From: Paenibacillus sp. PL2-23
GTDB taxonomy: Bacteria; Bacillota; Bacilli; Paenibacillales; Paenibacillaceae
Assembly (NCBI RefSeq): GCF_040834005.1
Contig: NZ_CP162129.1
Span: 2,566,001-2,630,000, forward strand
DNA: 64,000 nucleotides
Direction: 5' to 3'
Of this stretch, positions 35,663-44,288 are shown piece after piece. The translations under genes and the position numbers were made by a program. The notes beneath the pieces were generated by a model. It ran no database searches. It had not been told where the DNA came from and saw only the letters and a program-made list of their open reading frames with translations. Each line of letters opens with the position of its first letter. Position 1 is the stretch's first letter.

Positions 35663-36088
35663 GTGCCGACTCCGAGCATGGAAGACTACTTGGAACGAAT
35701 CTATAAACTGATTGACGAAAAAGGATATGCTCGTGTGTCCGATATTGCGGAAGGGCTTGAAGTGCATCCCTCCTCCGTTACAAAGATGATTCAGAAGCTG
35801 GATAAGGACAACTACCTCATCTATGAGAAATACAGGGGGCTTGTTCTCACCAATAAAGGCAAGAAGATGGGGAAGAGGCTTGTTGACCGACATCACTTGC
35901 TGGAGTCGTTTTTGACAACAATCGGCGTCCAGGAGGAAAATATTTATAAGGATGTTGAGGGAATCGAGCATCATCTGAGCTGGGATTCCATTACCTGCAT
36001 CGAAACGCTTGTCGAATACTTCAGAAGAGACAGCGCCAGATTGGACGAGCTGAAGGCTCTGCGCTCGCTGATGGATGAGACGGAATAA
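35663..36088 (+). CDS. mntR: Manganese-responsive regulator MntR (DtxR family)
   Basis: 141 residues, the MntR length (no SH3 domain). The N-terminal winged helix reads [61 protein letters not shown]. The metal-site residues Asp8, Glu11, His and Glu in the RHHLLESFL helix and HHL after GIE are visible. The start is a GTG at 35663, seven bases behind GGAGG. It is monocistronic and followed by a nested hairpin, a 3' repeat element and a strong terminator. Its targets are not in the window. Confidence 0.93.
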   Translation: MPTPSMEDYLERIYKLIDEKGYARVSDIAEGLEVHPSSVTKMIQKLDKDNYLIYEKYRGLVLTNKGKKMGKRLVDRHHLLESFLTTIGVQEENIYKDVEGIEHHLSWDSITCIETLVEYFRRDSARLDELKALRSLMDETE

Positions 36089-36101
36089 TACATACCACCA
36101 A

Positions 36102-36147
36102 GCGTAAACGGCTGCACCGTCCTTTGGCGGAGCAGCATACGTTACGC
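36102..36147 (+). repeat. Nested hairpin in the mntR 3' untranslated region
   Basis: GCGTAA / TTACGC, CTGC / GCAG and CCG / CGG nest around a TCCTTTGG loop. There is no T-tract behind it. It precedes the 3' repeat element and terminator and could be an RNA-protecting or regulatory structure. Confidence 0.5.
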
Positions 36148-36153
36148 GTTGAA

Positions 36154-36203
36154 ATATAAGCCCAGTATAGAGAAAACGTATACTTTCTTATATTTGCACA
36201 AGG
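36154..36203 (+). repeat. 3'-end repeat element, copy 2 (behind mntR)
   Basis: Two nested dyads: ATATAAG (36154-36160) with CTTATAT (36187-36193), and AGTATA (36164-36169) with TATACT (36179-36184), the latter enclosing GAGAAAACG. It runs into the 15-bp terminator stem at 36203. This is the most symmetrical of three copies in the window. Confidence 0.82.
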
Positions 36204-36240
36204 AAGGTCAGCGGAGCATCATGCTCCGCTGACCTTCTTT
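36203..36240. terminator. Strong intrinsic terminator between mntR and the convergent membrane gene
   Basis: GAAGGTCAGCGGAGC, loop ATCAT and GCTCCGCTGACCTTC make a perfect 15-bp stem followed by TTT. It can serve both strands. Confidence 0.9.
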
Positions 36241-36247
36241 GCGTTCT

Positions 36248-36580
36248 CTAATGATATTTGGGGGTATCGTCGTCGTCCTTGCCGCCTTCGATAACTCGGA
36301 AGGGCACGTTGCGGGACTTGGGACGATTACCTTTGGGCTTCTGCTTCGGCGCGGCGGACGCCGAGGCGCTGTGCTTCACATAGCTCGGACCCCTGCGCTT
36401 GCCCCCCAGAAAGGACGGTGGATACTTGTACAGAAGGAAGATTCCTCCCAGTATAACGATGGGCAGCAGGAAGCTTATAAGATTGTCCATAAGTCCTACA
36501 ATCAATCCGATGACGAATAGGGCGACTAGAATAATGGCCCATACATCCCATTTGCCGGGACGCTTCGAGCGATTGAACAT
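36248..36580 (-). CDS. Small membrane protein with basic tail
   Basis: 110 residues: two adjacent hydrophobic helices (WDVWAIILVALFVIGLIVGLM and LISFLLPIVILGGIFLLYKY) and a long basic, Ser/Ala/Pro-rich cytoplasmic-type tail ending in an acidic DDDD patch. AAAGGCGTG precedes the ATG. It lies 24 bp behind the YqhQ-like gene on the same strand and is probably co-transcribed with it. No family recognised. Confidence 0.7.
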   Translation of the reverse strand: MFNRSKRPGKWDVWAIILVALFVIGLIVGLMDNLISFLLPIVILGGIFLLYKYPPSFLGGKRRGPSYVKHSASASAAPKQKPKGNRPKSRNVPFRVIEGGKDDDDTPKYH

Positions 36581-36604
36581 CGTAAATCACGCCTTTCGTT
36601 CAAA

Positions 36605-37594
36605 TTACGAGGTTGTGGTCATTTGACGGTCAAGCTCTCTCATTCTATTGAAGGAAGCGATCGATACGGCTACCTGGTCATCCTTGGGCTCCTTGGTCGT
36701 CAGCAGTTGCAGCCATAGACCGGGGTATCCCAAGTAACGCAGCACGGGCAAATCCCGCATTGCGTTAGTGACGCGCAGAACTTCATACGAAACGCCAAGC
36801 ACGACGGGCAGCAGGGCAAGCCGGATGACAACGCGCTCCCAAATCGTGTCCCAAGTGAAGAAGGGCAGCGAATAGATAACAACGCCGACAAGGACTGTGA
36901 ATACGATAAAGCTGGAGCCGCAGCGGTAATGGAGTCTGCTGTACTTCTGCACATTGCTAACCGTCAGCTCTTCGCCGGCTTCATATGCGCTGATCACCTT
37001 ATGCTCGGCTCCGTGGTATTGGAACAGCCGCTTAATGAGCGGCGTGAGCGAAATAAAATACAGGTAAGCCAGAAGCATAATGATTTTGATAAGACCCTCT
37101 ATTAAATTATGACCGATGGTGCTTTCGAATAACCCCTCGAACAGCAGCGATTCCAGAATGGCGGGAACGCCAGTGAAGATGACTTTGCCCGCTATAAAAG
37201 AAAGAACGCCTGCGACCGCTACGCTAACAATCATGCCTGCGCTGAAGCCGCTTTTTTTGTCCTCCTGGGGTGCCGCCGCAGCCGTCTGCGCCTTGGCTTC
37301 GTTCGAGCCGGAGGCGGCTTCCTCCTCCGCGGCTTCGTCCTCCGCATATTTCTCCATCGAAAAATTTAAATGCTGAGAGCCCTTCGCGCTGGAGTCCAGA
37401 ATGCCGGCAACGCCTCGGACAAACGGAATTTTTTTGAGCGGCTGCATCCAGCGGCTGGTTTTGCGAGGAACCTCGTAAAAGACGATTTCGTCGTTCTTGC
37501 GCCGAACGGCCGTAACGTTCACATGTTTCCCGGCGAACATGACGCCTTCAATGACGGCTTGTCCGCCATAAATGTTCCGTGGATCTTGAGACAA
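36605..37594 (-). CDS. yqhQ: DUF1385 membrane protein (YqhQ family)
   Basis: 329 residues. DUF1385 features: IYGGQAVIEGVMFAGKHVNVTAVRR at the N-terminus, FQYHGAEHKVISAYEAGEELTVSNVQKYSRLHYRCGSSF in the middle and YPGLWLQLLTTKEPKDDQVAVSIASF at the end, with several membrane helices between. A charged, Ala-rich insert (about residues 80-120) is extra. The start is taken as a TTG at 37594 behind GGAAGGTGG because upstream ATG-initiated sequence is not family-like. It is divergent from yqhR, as in B. subtilis. Confidence 0.87.
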   Translation of the reverse strand: MSQDPRNIYGGQAVIEGVMFAGKHVNVTAVRRKNDEIVFYEVPRKTSRWMQPLKKIPFVRGVAGILDSSAKGSQHLNFSMEKYAEDEAAEEEAASGSNEAKAQTAAAAPQEDKKSGFSAGMIVSVAVAGVLSFIAGKVIFTGVPAILESLLFEGLFESTIGHNLIEGLIKIIMLLAYLYFISLTPLIKRLFQYHGAEHKVISAYEAGEELTVSNVQKYSRLHYRCGSSFIVFTVLVGVVIYSLPFFTWDTIWERVVIRLALLPVVLGVSYEVLRVTNAMRDLPVLRYLGYPGLWLQLLTTKEPKDDQVAVSIASFNRMRELDRQMTTTS

Positions 37595-37800
37595 GTGAGT
37601 GCCACCTTCCTTGATAGTTCTTCTATTCCGATATACTGCTATTGTACTTGATCTGATTCGCAAATGCACGCGAGGAGAACCAATCGAGGCAGGATGGCAA
37701 ACGGTTAGGTTCGGCGGGATTATCGCATACTAGCGGTAGAGCTTCGGAAGCCCTTCCCATGGGATTGAAGACAAGAAGAGCGAATAAAGGAGAGAGCAGC

Positions 37801-38313
37801 ATGCATAAGCAAGCGGGTTCAAAGTCGCATGACAAGGAGAAGAGGCATCGCACCAGTCCGTGGCTGTTCCCCATGAGAATTGGCCTCTTTGCGGGATTGT
37901 TTTTTGGCGTATTGCGGTGGATTTGCTACGAAATGAATTTTACGAGAGTGATTCCAGGCTTTCTGCTGGACAATTTCCTGGATCAGGCCTTCCTGCTCAC
38001 AGGCTGGGGCATCCTGATCAGCATCATTGGATTTATGGTATTCTCCGTTTTGATGGCGCTGTTGTACAAGGTGATCCTGGGCAAGCTCAAGGGACCTTGG
38101 GCCGGCATCTTCTATGGCCTCGCTTGGTGGGCGATCATCTTCGCCGCTGTCGGTCCGCTTCTCGGCATGACGGGGTGGCTCAATGAAATCGGCTGGAATA
38201 CCATCTTCACAGAGGCCTGCATCTTCACGATTTGGGGACTGTTTATCGGATTTTCCATCGCGTTCGAATTCACGGATGAGGCGTCGCGGGAGCCGATGGG
38301 AGCGAAGAGTTGA
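37801..38313 (+). CDS. yqhR: YqhR-like membrane protein
   Basis: 170 residues: a basic N-terminal tail (KSHDKEKRHRTSP) and four or five membrane helices (IGLFAGLFFGVLRWICYEMNFTRVIPG; LLTGWGILISIIGFMVFSVLMALLY; AGIFYGLAWWAIIFAAVGPLLG; ACIFTIWGLFIGFSIAFEF). It matches the YqhR family and holds the same place (yqhQ-yqhR-aroQ-papA-efp) as in B. subtilis. The ATG at 37801 follows GGAGAGAGCAGC. Function unknown. Confidence 0.82.
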   Translation: MHKQAGSKSHDKEKRHRTSPWLFPMRIGLFAGLFFGVLRWICYEMNFTRVIPGFLLDNFLDQAFLLTGWGILISIIGFMVFSVLMALLYKVILGKLKGPWAGIFYGLAWWAIIFAAVGPLLGMTGWLNEIGWNTIFTEACIFTIWGLFIGFSIAFEFTDEASREPMGAKS

Positions 38314-38404
38314 CTTCTTACTTCTCAAGCGGAGGGCATTTGTGGTAAAATGTCTAATGATCTTGGAGAAGACCGGGATATAACGAAGCTTGGGGGGTTC
38401 AGGC

Positions 38405-38857
38405 ATGCTCAGAATCGCAGTGCTTAACGGTCCTAACCTGAACATGCTGGGCATCAGGGAGCCTGGTGTATACGGCAGCGAGACGCTGGCGGGCATCGAG
38501 GCCATGGTGAAGTCTCGGGCGGACGAGCTGGGCGTACAGCTGTCGTTCTTCCAGACCAATCATGAAGGAGCGATGATTGACCGCATACAGGGCGCTTATG
38601 GCCAGGAGGACGGGATCATCATCAATCCCGGCGCATGGACGCATTACAGCTACGCCATTCGCGACGCCCTTAGCGCGGTCGCGCTGCCTGTTGTTGAGGT
38701 TCATTTGTCCAACATTCACAAGAGAGAAGCATTCAGGCATCATTCGGTGGTAGCCGCAGTGGCTGTCGGCCAAATTGCCGGTTTTGGCGCCCAGGGCTAT
38801 CTCATGGCGCTGGATGCGCTGCACCGTACGCTGGGACGCGATAGCAGCAACGATTGA
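38405..38857 (+). CDS. aroQ: Type II 3-dehydroquinate dehydratase
   Basis: Third step of the shikimate pathway. 150 residues, with [18 protein letters not shown] (catalytic Tyr and Arg), [32 protein letters not shown] and the catalytic-site [31 protein letters not shown] precedes the ATG at 38405. It is followed after 13 bp by the Xaa-Pro peptidase gene, as in Bacillus. Confidence 0.96.
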   Translation: MLRIAVLNGPNLNMLGIREPGVYGSETLAGIEAMVKSRADELGVQLSFFQTNHEGAMIDRIQGAYGQEDGIIINPGAWTHYSYAIRDALSAVALPVVEVHLSNIHKREAFRHHSVVAAVAVGQIAGFGAQGYLMALDALHRTLGRDSSND

Positions 38858-38870
38858 GAGGGAGAACCAT

Positions 38871-39944
38871 ATGACCATGGAGCGAGTACAAAGGCTGCGC
38901 GGGCTTCTGGACGAGAACGGCCTGGAGGCGCTGTTAATCGCAAGCCCGTACAATAGGCGGTACATAACGGGATTTACAGGATCTGCAGGTTATGCGCTCA
39001 TCACTTCTGGGGCCAGCTATTTCCTGACCGATTTCCGATATCGGGTGCAGGCGGCGGAGCAGCTTCAAGGCTTTCAGGTCATTGAGCACGGCACAAGTCC
39101 GCTTGGCGACATTCGGTCGCTGCTGGAGAAGGCGGGCATTCATAAGCTTGGCTTCGAGCAGGAGCATGTAACCTACGGCGAATACCTGCAGTGGGGCGGA
39201 ACGCTTCGCGGCATCGATTTGAAGCCGGCTGCTGGTCTTGTGGAGAAGCTGCGTATGATTAAGGATGACTCGGAGCTTCAGGTGATGCAGGAAGCGGCCG
39301 AGCTGGCCGACCGCACATTCAAGCATATTACCGGTGTGATTGCGACCGGGATGAAGGAGACGGACGTTGCGCTTGAGATGGAAGTGTTCATGCGCAGTCA
39401 CGGAGCGACGAGCTCCTCCTTCGATACGATTGTCGCCTCCGGCGAACGATCGGCTCTGCCGCATGGCGTTGCCAGCAGCCGCCGCATCGGTACGGACGAA
39501 TTCGTGAAGCTGGACTTCGGTGCGTATTACAATGGCTATTGCTCGGATTTAACGCGGACTGTCGTAATTGGCAAGCCGAGCGACAGACACAAGGACATCT
39601 ACAGCATTGTCCTTGAGGCGCAGCTGCACGCGCTTGCTCACATCAAGCCAGGCATGACAGGCTTGCAAGCCGATGCTCTATGCAGGGATATTATTACGAA
39701 GTACGGCTACGGCGACAACTTTGGCCACGGCACGGGACATGGTCTCGGCATGGAAATTCATGAGGCGCCGCGCTTGTCCAAGCTTAGCGACACGATTTTA
39801 ACCCCCGGCATGACTGTAACGGTTGAACCTGGCATCTACATCCCCGGCTTTGGCGGCGTGCGGATCGAGGATGACATCGTTATAACGGAATCCGGTATTA
39901 AAATATTGACCTCATCCCCGAAGGAACTTATCTGCCTGGGATAG
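38871..39944 (+). CDS. papA: Xaa-Pro aminopeptidase family metallopeptidase (M24B)
   Basis: 357 residues: an N-terminal creatinase-like domain and a C-terminal pita-bread metallopeptidase domain. Metal ligands appear in [22 protein letters not shown] (two Asp), [20 protein letters not shown] (His), [22 protein letters not shown] (two Glu). It releases N-terminal residues preceding proline. GAGAGGGAGAACCAT precedes the ATG at 38871. The gene lies directly before efp, a conserved pairing, matching YqhT of B. subtilis. Confidence 0.93.
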   Translation: MTMERVQRLRGLLDENGLEALLIASPYNRRYITGFTGSAGYALITSGASYFLTDFRYRVQAAEQLQGFQVIEHGTSPLGDIRSLLEKAGIHKLGFEQEHVTYGEYLQWGGTLRGIDLKPAAGLVEKLRMIKDDSELQVMQEAAELADRTFKHITGVIATGMKETDVALEMEVFMRSHGATSSSFDTIVASGERSALPHGVASSRRIGTDEFVKLDFGAYYNGYCSDLTRTVVIGKPSDRHKDIYSIVLEAQLHALAHIKPGMTGLQADALCRDIITKYGYGDNFGHGTGHGLGMEIHEAPRLSKLSDTILTPGMTVTVEPGIYIPGFGGVRIEDDIVITESGIKILTSSPKELICLG

Positions 39945-39972
39945 GCACAACTTATTCAGGAGGGAATCAGCA

Positions 39973-40530
39973 ATGATTTCAGTAAACGATTTTAAAACAG
40001 GCTTAACCGTACAAGTAGACAACGACATCTTCACCGTTCTGGACTTCCAGCATGTGAAGCCGGGCAAAGGCGCAGCATTCGTGCGTTCCAAGCTGAAAAA
40101 CCTCCGCAACGGCAACGTCGTCGAAAAAACCTTCCGCGCCGGCGAAACGATCGGCCGCGCCCAAATCGAGAACCGCGCGGTTCAATATTTGTACAACTCC
40201 GGCAGCGAATACACGTTTATGGACAACGAGACGTTCGACCAGTTCAATCTGGACAAGAACCAGCTGGAGTGGGAGCTGAACTTCCTCAAAGAAAATATGA
40301 ACGTTAATATCAGCAGCTACCAGGGCGAAATTCTTGGCATCCAAATGCCGAACAGCGTAGACCTGAAGGTTGTGGAGACGGAGCCAGGCGTGAAAGGCAA
40401 CACAGCGCAGGGCGCTACCAAAAATGCCAAGGTCGAAACAGGCCTGAACGTGCAAGTGCCGCTCTTCATCAATGAAGGGGACGTTCTGCTCATCGACACT
40501 CGCGAAGGCAAATATATTTCCAGAGCGTAA
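39973..40530 (+). CDS. efp: Translation elongation factor P
   Basis: Relieves ribosome stalling at polyproline stretches. 185 residues with the three-domain EF-P layout: N-terminal KOW-like domain ([44 protein letters not shown]), which includes the modifiable Lys in the PGKGAAF loop, then two OB folds ending [40 protein letters not shown] precedes the ATG. A terminator follows. Confidence 0.98.
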   Translation: MISVNDFKTGLTVQVDNDIFTVLDFQHVKPGKGAAFVRSKLKNLRNGNVVEKTFRAGETIGRAQIENRAVQYLYNSGSEYTFMDNETFDQFNLDKNQLEWELNFLKENMNVNISSYQGEILGIQMPNSVDLKVVETEPGVKGNTAQGATKNAKVETGLNVQVPLFINEGDVLLIDTREGKYISRA

Positions 40531-40545
40531 TCCATTTGGGCTCAT

Positions 40546-40592
40546 AAGCCGCCGCACCTTGCCGATTCCGGTGAGGCCCGGCGGCTTTTTTG
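40546..40592 (+). terminator. Intrinsic terminator after efp
   Basis: AAGCCGCCG and CGGCGGCTT close a GC-rich stem followed by six T residues in total. Confidence 0.87.
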
Positions 40593-40622
40593 GTTAAATC
40601 TATACCCGTTTCCGGGCTCCTG

Positions 40623-40631
40623 TGCTATAAT
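40623..40631 (+). promoter_or_regulatory. Extended -10 promoter of lysC
   Basis: TGC-TATAAT (40623-40631) with no good -35. Transcription should begin near 40638, leaving a leader of only about 35 nt before the lysC TTG, so a lysine riboswitch cannot fit. Confidence 0.6.
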
Positions 40632-40673
40632 ATTTACTTGTATGTAGATGTCAAGGTTGGGAGTGAGGCAGCT

Positions 40674-41927
40674 TTGTCTTTGATCGTGATGAAGTTTGGC
40701 GGCAGCTCTGTCGGTACGCCGGAGAGAATGCAGCGCGTGGCAAGACGCATATTGGAGCGTCAGCAGGAAGGTAACGATATTGTAGTCGTCGTCTCCGCTA
40801 TGGGCGATACGACTGACGATCTGATTGATCAATCCAAGGGACTGAACTTAAACCCGCCTACCCGGGAGATGGATATGCTCATGACCGTCGGCGAGCAAAT
40901 TTCGATTTCGTTGCTTGCGATGACTATACACCAGCTGGGCGGTAAAGCGATGTCATTTACAGGCTGGCAGGCTGGTATGCAGACGGACAGCGTGTTTGGC
41001 AAAGCCAAAATTACGGATATTCAGCCGCAGCGCATTAACAGTGCGCTTGAAGACGGCAACATTGCGGTAGTCGCAGGGTTTCAGGGCATGAGTCCGGAGG
41101 GTGAAATTACGACGCTTGGCCGTGGAGGCTCGGATACGACTGCGGTCGCGCTTGCAGCCGCTCTGCAGGCGGATGTATGCGAAATCTATACGGACGTGGA
41201 CGGCGTCTATTCAACAGATCCGCGCGTAGTTAAAAACGCGCGCAAGCTGAATGAAATTTCGTATGATGAAATGCTGGAGCTGGCGAATTTGGGAGCGGCT
41301 GTGCTGCACCCTCGCGCGGTGGAGTACGCGAAGCATTATAACGTAAAGCTCGTTGTTCGTTCGAGCTTCACCCAAAATGAAGGTACAAGTGTGAAGGAGG
41401 ATGCGGTCATGGAGCAAGGGGTTGTCGTACGCGGCATCGCATTTGACAAAAACGTAGCAAGAATTAGCATTATGGGCGTCGAGGACGTGCCGGGAGTGCT
41501 CGCCAACGTATTTGGCGCCCTGGCCCAAAACGGCATCGACGTGGACATCATTGTGCAGAGCGGAGTGCAGGACGGCAAGGCTGATTTCTCCTTCACTGTG
41601 TCGGGCGATGATCGGGAGAAGGCGATTGGCGTGATTGAAGGCATTCGTGGGGCTGTGCCTTATCGGGAGACAACCTCGGAGGCGGGTCTCGTGAAGGTAT
41701 CCATTGTCGGCGCTGGCATGGTCAGCAATCCGGGCGTTGCGGCACAGATGTTCAATGCCATCTCCGGGCTAGGAGTCAGCATTAAGATGGTAAGTACCTC
41801 GGAGATTAAGTGCTCCTGCGTAATCGACGCGCAGCCTCTGAATGATGTGGTTAGAGCGCTGCACACAGCTTACGGGCTGGATACAGCGGAGCAGGCGTTT
41901 GTCGGCGGTCCTTCCGAACGCAGATAA
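40674..41927 (+). CDS. lysC: Aspartate kinase
   Basis: First step of the aspartate pathway (lysine, threonine, methionine, diaminopimelate). 417 residues: amino-acid-kinase fold with IVMKFGGSSVGTPERM, the catalytic core TLGRGGSDTTAVALAAAL and YTDVDGVYSTDPR, then two ACT domains (ISIMGVEDVPGVLANVFGAL; VSIVGAGMVSNPGVAAQMF) for feedback control. The start is a TTG at 40674 behind GGGAGTGAGG, giving the family N-terminus MSLIVMKFGG. Transcribed alone, with no visible riboswitch. The 3' repeat element begins inside its stop codon region. Confidence 0.95.
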   Translation: MSLIVMKFGGSSVGTPERMQRVARRILERQQEGNDIVVVVSAMGDTTDDLIDQSKGLNLNPPTREMDMLMTVGEQISISLLAMTIHQLGGKAMSFTGWQAGMQTDSVFGKAKITDIQPQRINSALEDGNIAVVAGFQGMSPEGEITTLGRGGSDTTAVALAAALQADVCEIYTDVDGVYSTDPRVVKNARKLNEISYDEMLELANLGAAVLHPRAVEYAKHYNVKLVVRSSFTQNEGTSVKEDAVMEQGVVVRGIAFDKNVARISIMGVEDVPGVLANVFGALAQNGIDVDIIVQSGVQDGKADFSFTVSGDDREKAIGVIEGIRGAVPYRETTSEAGLVKVSIVGAGMVSNPGVAAQMFNAISGLGVSIKMVSTSEIKCSCVIDAQPLNDVVRALHTAYGLDTAEQAFVGGPSERR

Positions 41928-41970
41928 CCCAGTATAGAGAAAACTTATACTAACTTATATTTGAACAAAG
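41924..41970 (+). repeat. 3'-end repeat element, copy 3 (behind lysC)
   Basis: Starts GATAACCCAGTATAGAGAAA, overlapping the lysC TAA stop (41925-41927). AGTATA (41931-41936) pairs with TATACT (41946-41951). From the CCC onward it matches copy 2 at 38 of 43 positions by hand alignment, then enters the terminator at 41965. Confidence 0.8.
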
Positions 41971-41997
41971 GGTGTCCTCCGGGACACCCTTTGTTTG
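41965..41997. terminator. Bidirectional intrinsic terminator between lysC and the DUF441 gene
   Basis: ACAAAGGGTGTCC, loop TCCG and GGACACCCTTTGT form a perfect 13-bp stem followed by TTTG. Confidence 0.9.
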
Positions 41998-42007
41998 CGG
42001 ATTGGCG

Positions 42008-42469
42008 TTATAATGGGCCGCCCAGCATTTTGAACAGCTTGTACAATATCGCTGTAATGCCGGCTGCCATAAGCGGACCAACGGGGATGCCGCGCAGGCA
42101 CACGATGCCGGCTATGGAGCCGAGCACCAGACCCACGACGATCTGGGGATCGAACTTCAGCAGGTCCAACCCCTTGCTGTTAATATAGGTGGCGAGCGCG
42201 CCGCCCATTAACGCCAGAATGCCTGGCCAGGATGTCAGGACAGCAGTAAAATCCTTGAGCTGAATTTTGCCGGAGGCAAATGGGACAAGCACGCTGAGCG
42301 TCAGAAAGAGCAGGCCGAGCTCAAGTCCGCGGCGTTCGATCGTCGGCAAATATCGCTCCAGATGAACGAGCTTCACAGCCAGCAGCAGACAAGCTGCCGT
42401 CGCCAGGATTGGAGATCGGCCAATGACGCCTATCACAATGAGTACAACAAGAATGATTTCACCTATCAT
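42008..42469 (-). CDS. DUF441 family membrane protein
   Basis: 153 residues with four or five membrane helices. The features [92 protein letters not shown] fit the DUF441/YeaL family. Function is unknown. It ends close to the lysC terminator. A GC-rich hairpin separates it from comB upstream. Confidence 0.87.
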   Translation of the reverse strand: MIGEIILVVLIVIGVIGRSPILATAACLLLAVKLVHLERYLPTIERRGLELGLLFLTLSVLVPFASGKIQLKDFTAVLTSWPGILALMGGALATYINSKGLDLLKFDPQIVVGLVLGSIAGIVCLRGIPVGPLMAAGITAILYKLFKMLGGPL

Positions 42470-42555
42470 GGGGCAGAGCTCCTGTCTTGGATTAAGACGG
42501 CGAGCCCTTGGGGCCGCCTACGCTCATTATATGGACGAGGTCTCTGCATTATGTC

Positions 42556-43278
42556 TTAAGAGATAGACCGCCTCACTATGATTTGTTCCCCATTCAAGCA
42601 TGGCACGATTGGCAGCGAATCCACATTCGCGCAGTCGTCGATATCTCCCTTCGACCCCAGCTTCTGCAGCCTTCTGCCGGATTGGCCGGAGCGCAGCGTC
42701 TCCAGAATGCGCGAAGCGCGTTCCCGGTACATGGCATGCATCGCAAACCCAAAATCGTCGCATTCAATAGGTGCCGGGCTGATTGCTTTCATATGCTCCA
42801 CAAGCAGACCCGCGCATAAGCCGTCTTCGATGGCGAAGTCGTCATGGCTGCCGGCGCATAATATAACGACGTCCCGCTTCAGCTCCACAGCAGCGCGCGC
42901 GCATGCTTCTGCGTTCAGCAGGGACGCGGCGAGGACATAGTCCGCTCGCATCGATTTGTGAATGGCTCTTGTGCCATTCGTTGTCGTCAGGATGACTCTG
43001 CGTCCCTTCACGGCGAGCTCGGAATATTCCTTCGGGGAATTGCCTAGATCAAAGCCGGCGATCTTGCGGCAGAACCGCTCTCCGCCCATCACGTCGCCAG
43101 GCCGCTGCATCGCCCGGGCATCCATAACTGTTTCCGCGGGAACAATGCTGGCCGCCCCAGCCGATAGTGCGGTCACGATCGTGCTGGTGGCACGAAGCAC
43201 ATCGATGGCGATTGCCGTTTTTTGCGTAAATTTAGCCGAGCAGGCTTCCTTCACGCTGGATATGACTTGGACCTGCAT
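42556..43278 (-). CDS. comB: 2-phosphosulfolactate phosphatase
   Basis: 240-residue ComB-family phosphatase. AIDVLRATSTIVTALSAGAASIVPAETVMDARAM, FDLGNSPKEY and ILTTTNGTRAIHKSMRADYVLAASLLNAEACARAA are the family blocks. It converts 2-phosphosulfolactate to sulfolactate; in Bacillus the homologue YitC lies beside YitD, and sulfolactate is known as a spore component. AGAAGGAAGG precedes the ATG at 43278. It follows comA by 44 bp. Confidence 0.9.
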   Translation of the reverse strand: MQVQVISSVKEACSAKFTQKTAIAIDVLRATSTIVTALSAGAASIVPAETVMDARAMQRPGDVMGGERFCRKIAGFDLGNSPKEYSELAVKGRRVILTTTNGTRAIHKSMRADYVLAASLLNAEACARAAVELKRDVVILCAGSHDDFAIEDGLCAGLLVEHMKAISPAPIECDDFGFAMHAMYRERASRILETLRSGQSGRRLQKLGSKGDIDDCANVDSLPIVPCLNGEQIIVRRSIS

Positions 43279-43322
43279 GATCTGTTTCCTTCCTTCTCCA
43301 AAAAGGTCAATCCCATATGGAT

Positions 43323-44150
43323 TTAAATCATATAATCGGTGAAAGCCGGGCGCTGCCCGAAGTGGAAGGTATCGGACCTTAAGCCTCTGCGCATGGCTTC
43401 AAGGGATAGCGCATCCGCGGGCGCGATATTGCCCAGATGCACGGAAGCTCCGAACTGGAGCAGCAGCTCCGCTTGCTGGCTCTTGAGGGGGGCCTCCCAC
43501 ATGAGCGCGCCGCTTTGCCCGATTTTTTGCAATACCTCATCCAGTACATCGGTCCTGCACTCGCCATTCTTGTCGAATAAGCCGACATTAGTCCCCGATT
43601 CTCTCGCTTCTACCGTCACCAGCTCCGCTCCGGCTTCCCAATCGCAATGTGCGGTGAAGGCCAGCTCCTCGGGGTCGATGAGCGAGCCCGCGGCTTTTTT
43701 GCCATATTCGGTAGTGACCGTCAGGTCCCGCCTTGCGCATTCCTTGATCAGCCTCGTTCTCCGGATACGGTCGATCTCGATGGTGCCGTCCGACACCTCT
43801 ACGCCGGTGAAGCCAAGCGAGCATATCGTATCCAGAAAAGAGCCAACGGCGCCTTGCTCTATCGCAGCCTCCAGCAGCGTGCCTCCCGGCATGGTAATGA
43901 CGCCGCGGGCGGTCGCCAGCTGCAGCTTCTCGCGAAGCAGCTCCTGGTCATACAGCACGGCCGTACCAAAGCCCAGCTTTACAATATCGACGTAAGATCC
44001 GGCGACCTCCAAAAAATCCTTGAACGCATAAAGTCCCATGCCTTTGTCGATAACCATCGTTTTGCCAAGTCCTTGGCTTCGAGCTTGGCCGCGCTTGCAG
44101 CTAGGGTCTTGCAACAGCGGATGCCAGTTGTCCAGTTCGGCAATTCTCAT
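43323..44150 (-). CDS. comA: Phosphosulfolactate synthase
   Basis: 275-residue ComA-family TIM barrel. It adds sulfite to phosphoenolpyruvate to give phosphosulfolactate. The family blocks are visible: KTMVIDKGMGL, YVDIVKLGFGTAVLYD, GVITMPGGTLLEAA, LGFTGVEVSDGTIEI and LVTVEARESG, then a C-terminal LGNIAPADALSLEAMRRGLR. The ATG at 44150 is taken because GGGGAG lies about 10 bases before it; starts at 44159 and 44192 are also in frame. With comB it forms a sulfolactate unit lying between efp/lysC and the spoIIIA operon. Confidence 0.9.
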   Translation of the reverse strand: MRIAELDNWHPLLQDPSCKRGQARSQGLGKTMVIDKGMGLYAFKDFLEVAGSYVDIVKLGFGTAVLYDQELLREKLQLATARGVITMPGGTLLEAAIEQGAVGSFLDTICSLGFTGVEVSDGTIEIDRIRRTRLIKECARRDLTVTTEYGKKAAGSLIDPEELAFTAHCDWEAGAELVTVEARESGTNVGLFDKNGECRTDVLDEVLQKIGQSGALMWEAPLKSQQAELLLQFGASVHLGNIAPADALSLEAMRRGLRSDTFHFGQRPAFTDYMI

Positions 44151-44288
44151 CTTTCCCATTCTCCCCGCATGCTTGATGAATGTACCCTTCACTATATGCA
44201 GCCCTCGCTGGGCTGGTGTCCGTCATGAAAGGAAGACAAGCAAGCATATAGATAAGCATGACGTTAAGAACGAAGGGGGGTGACGGGA

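Noticed and set aside
37726..37732. CATACTA upstream of yqhR as a sigma-G -10
   Set aside because: No acceptable -35 at 15-18 bp; a 7-base match alone is too weak.
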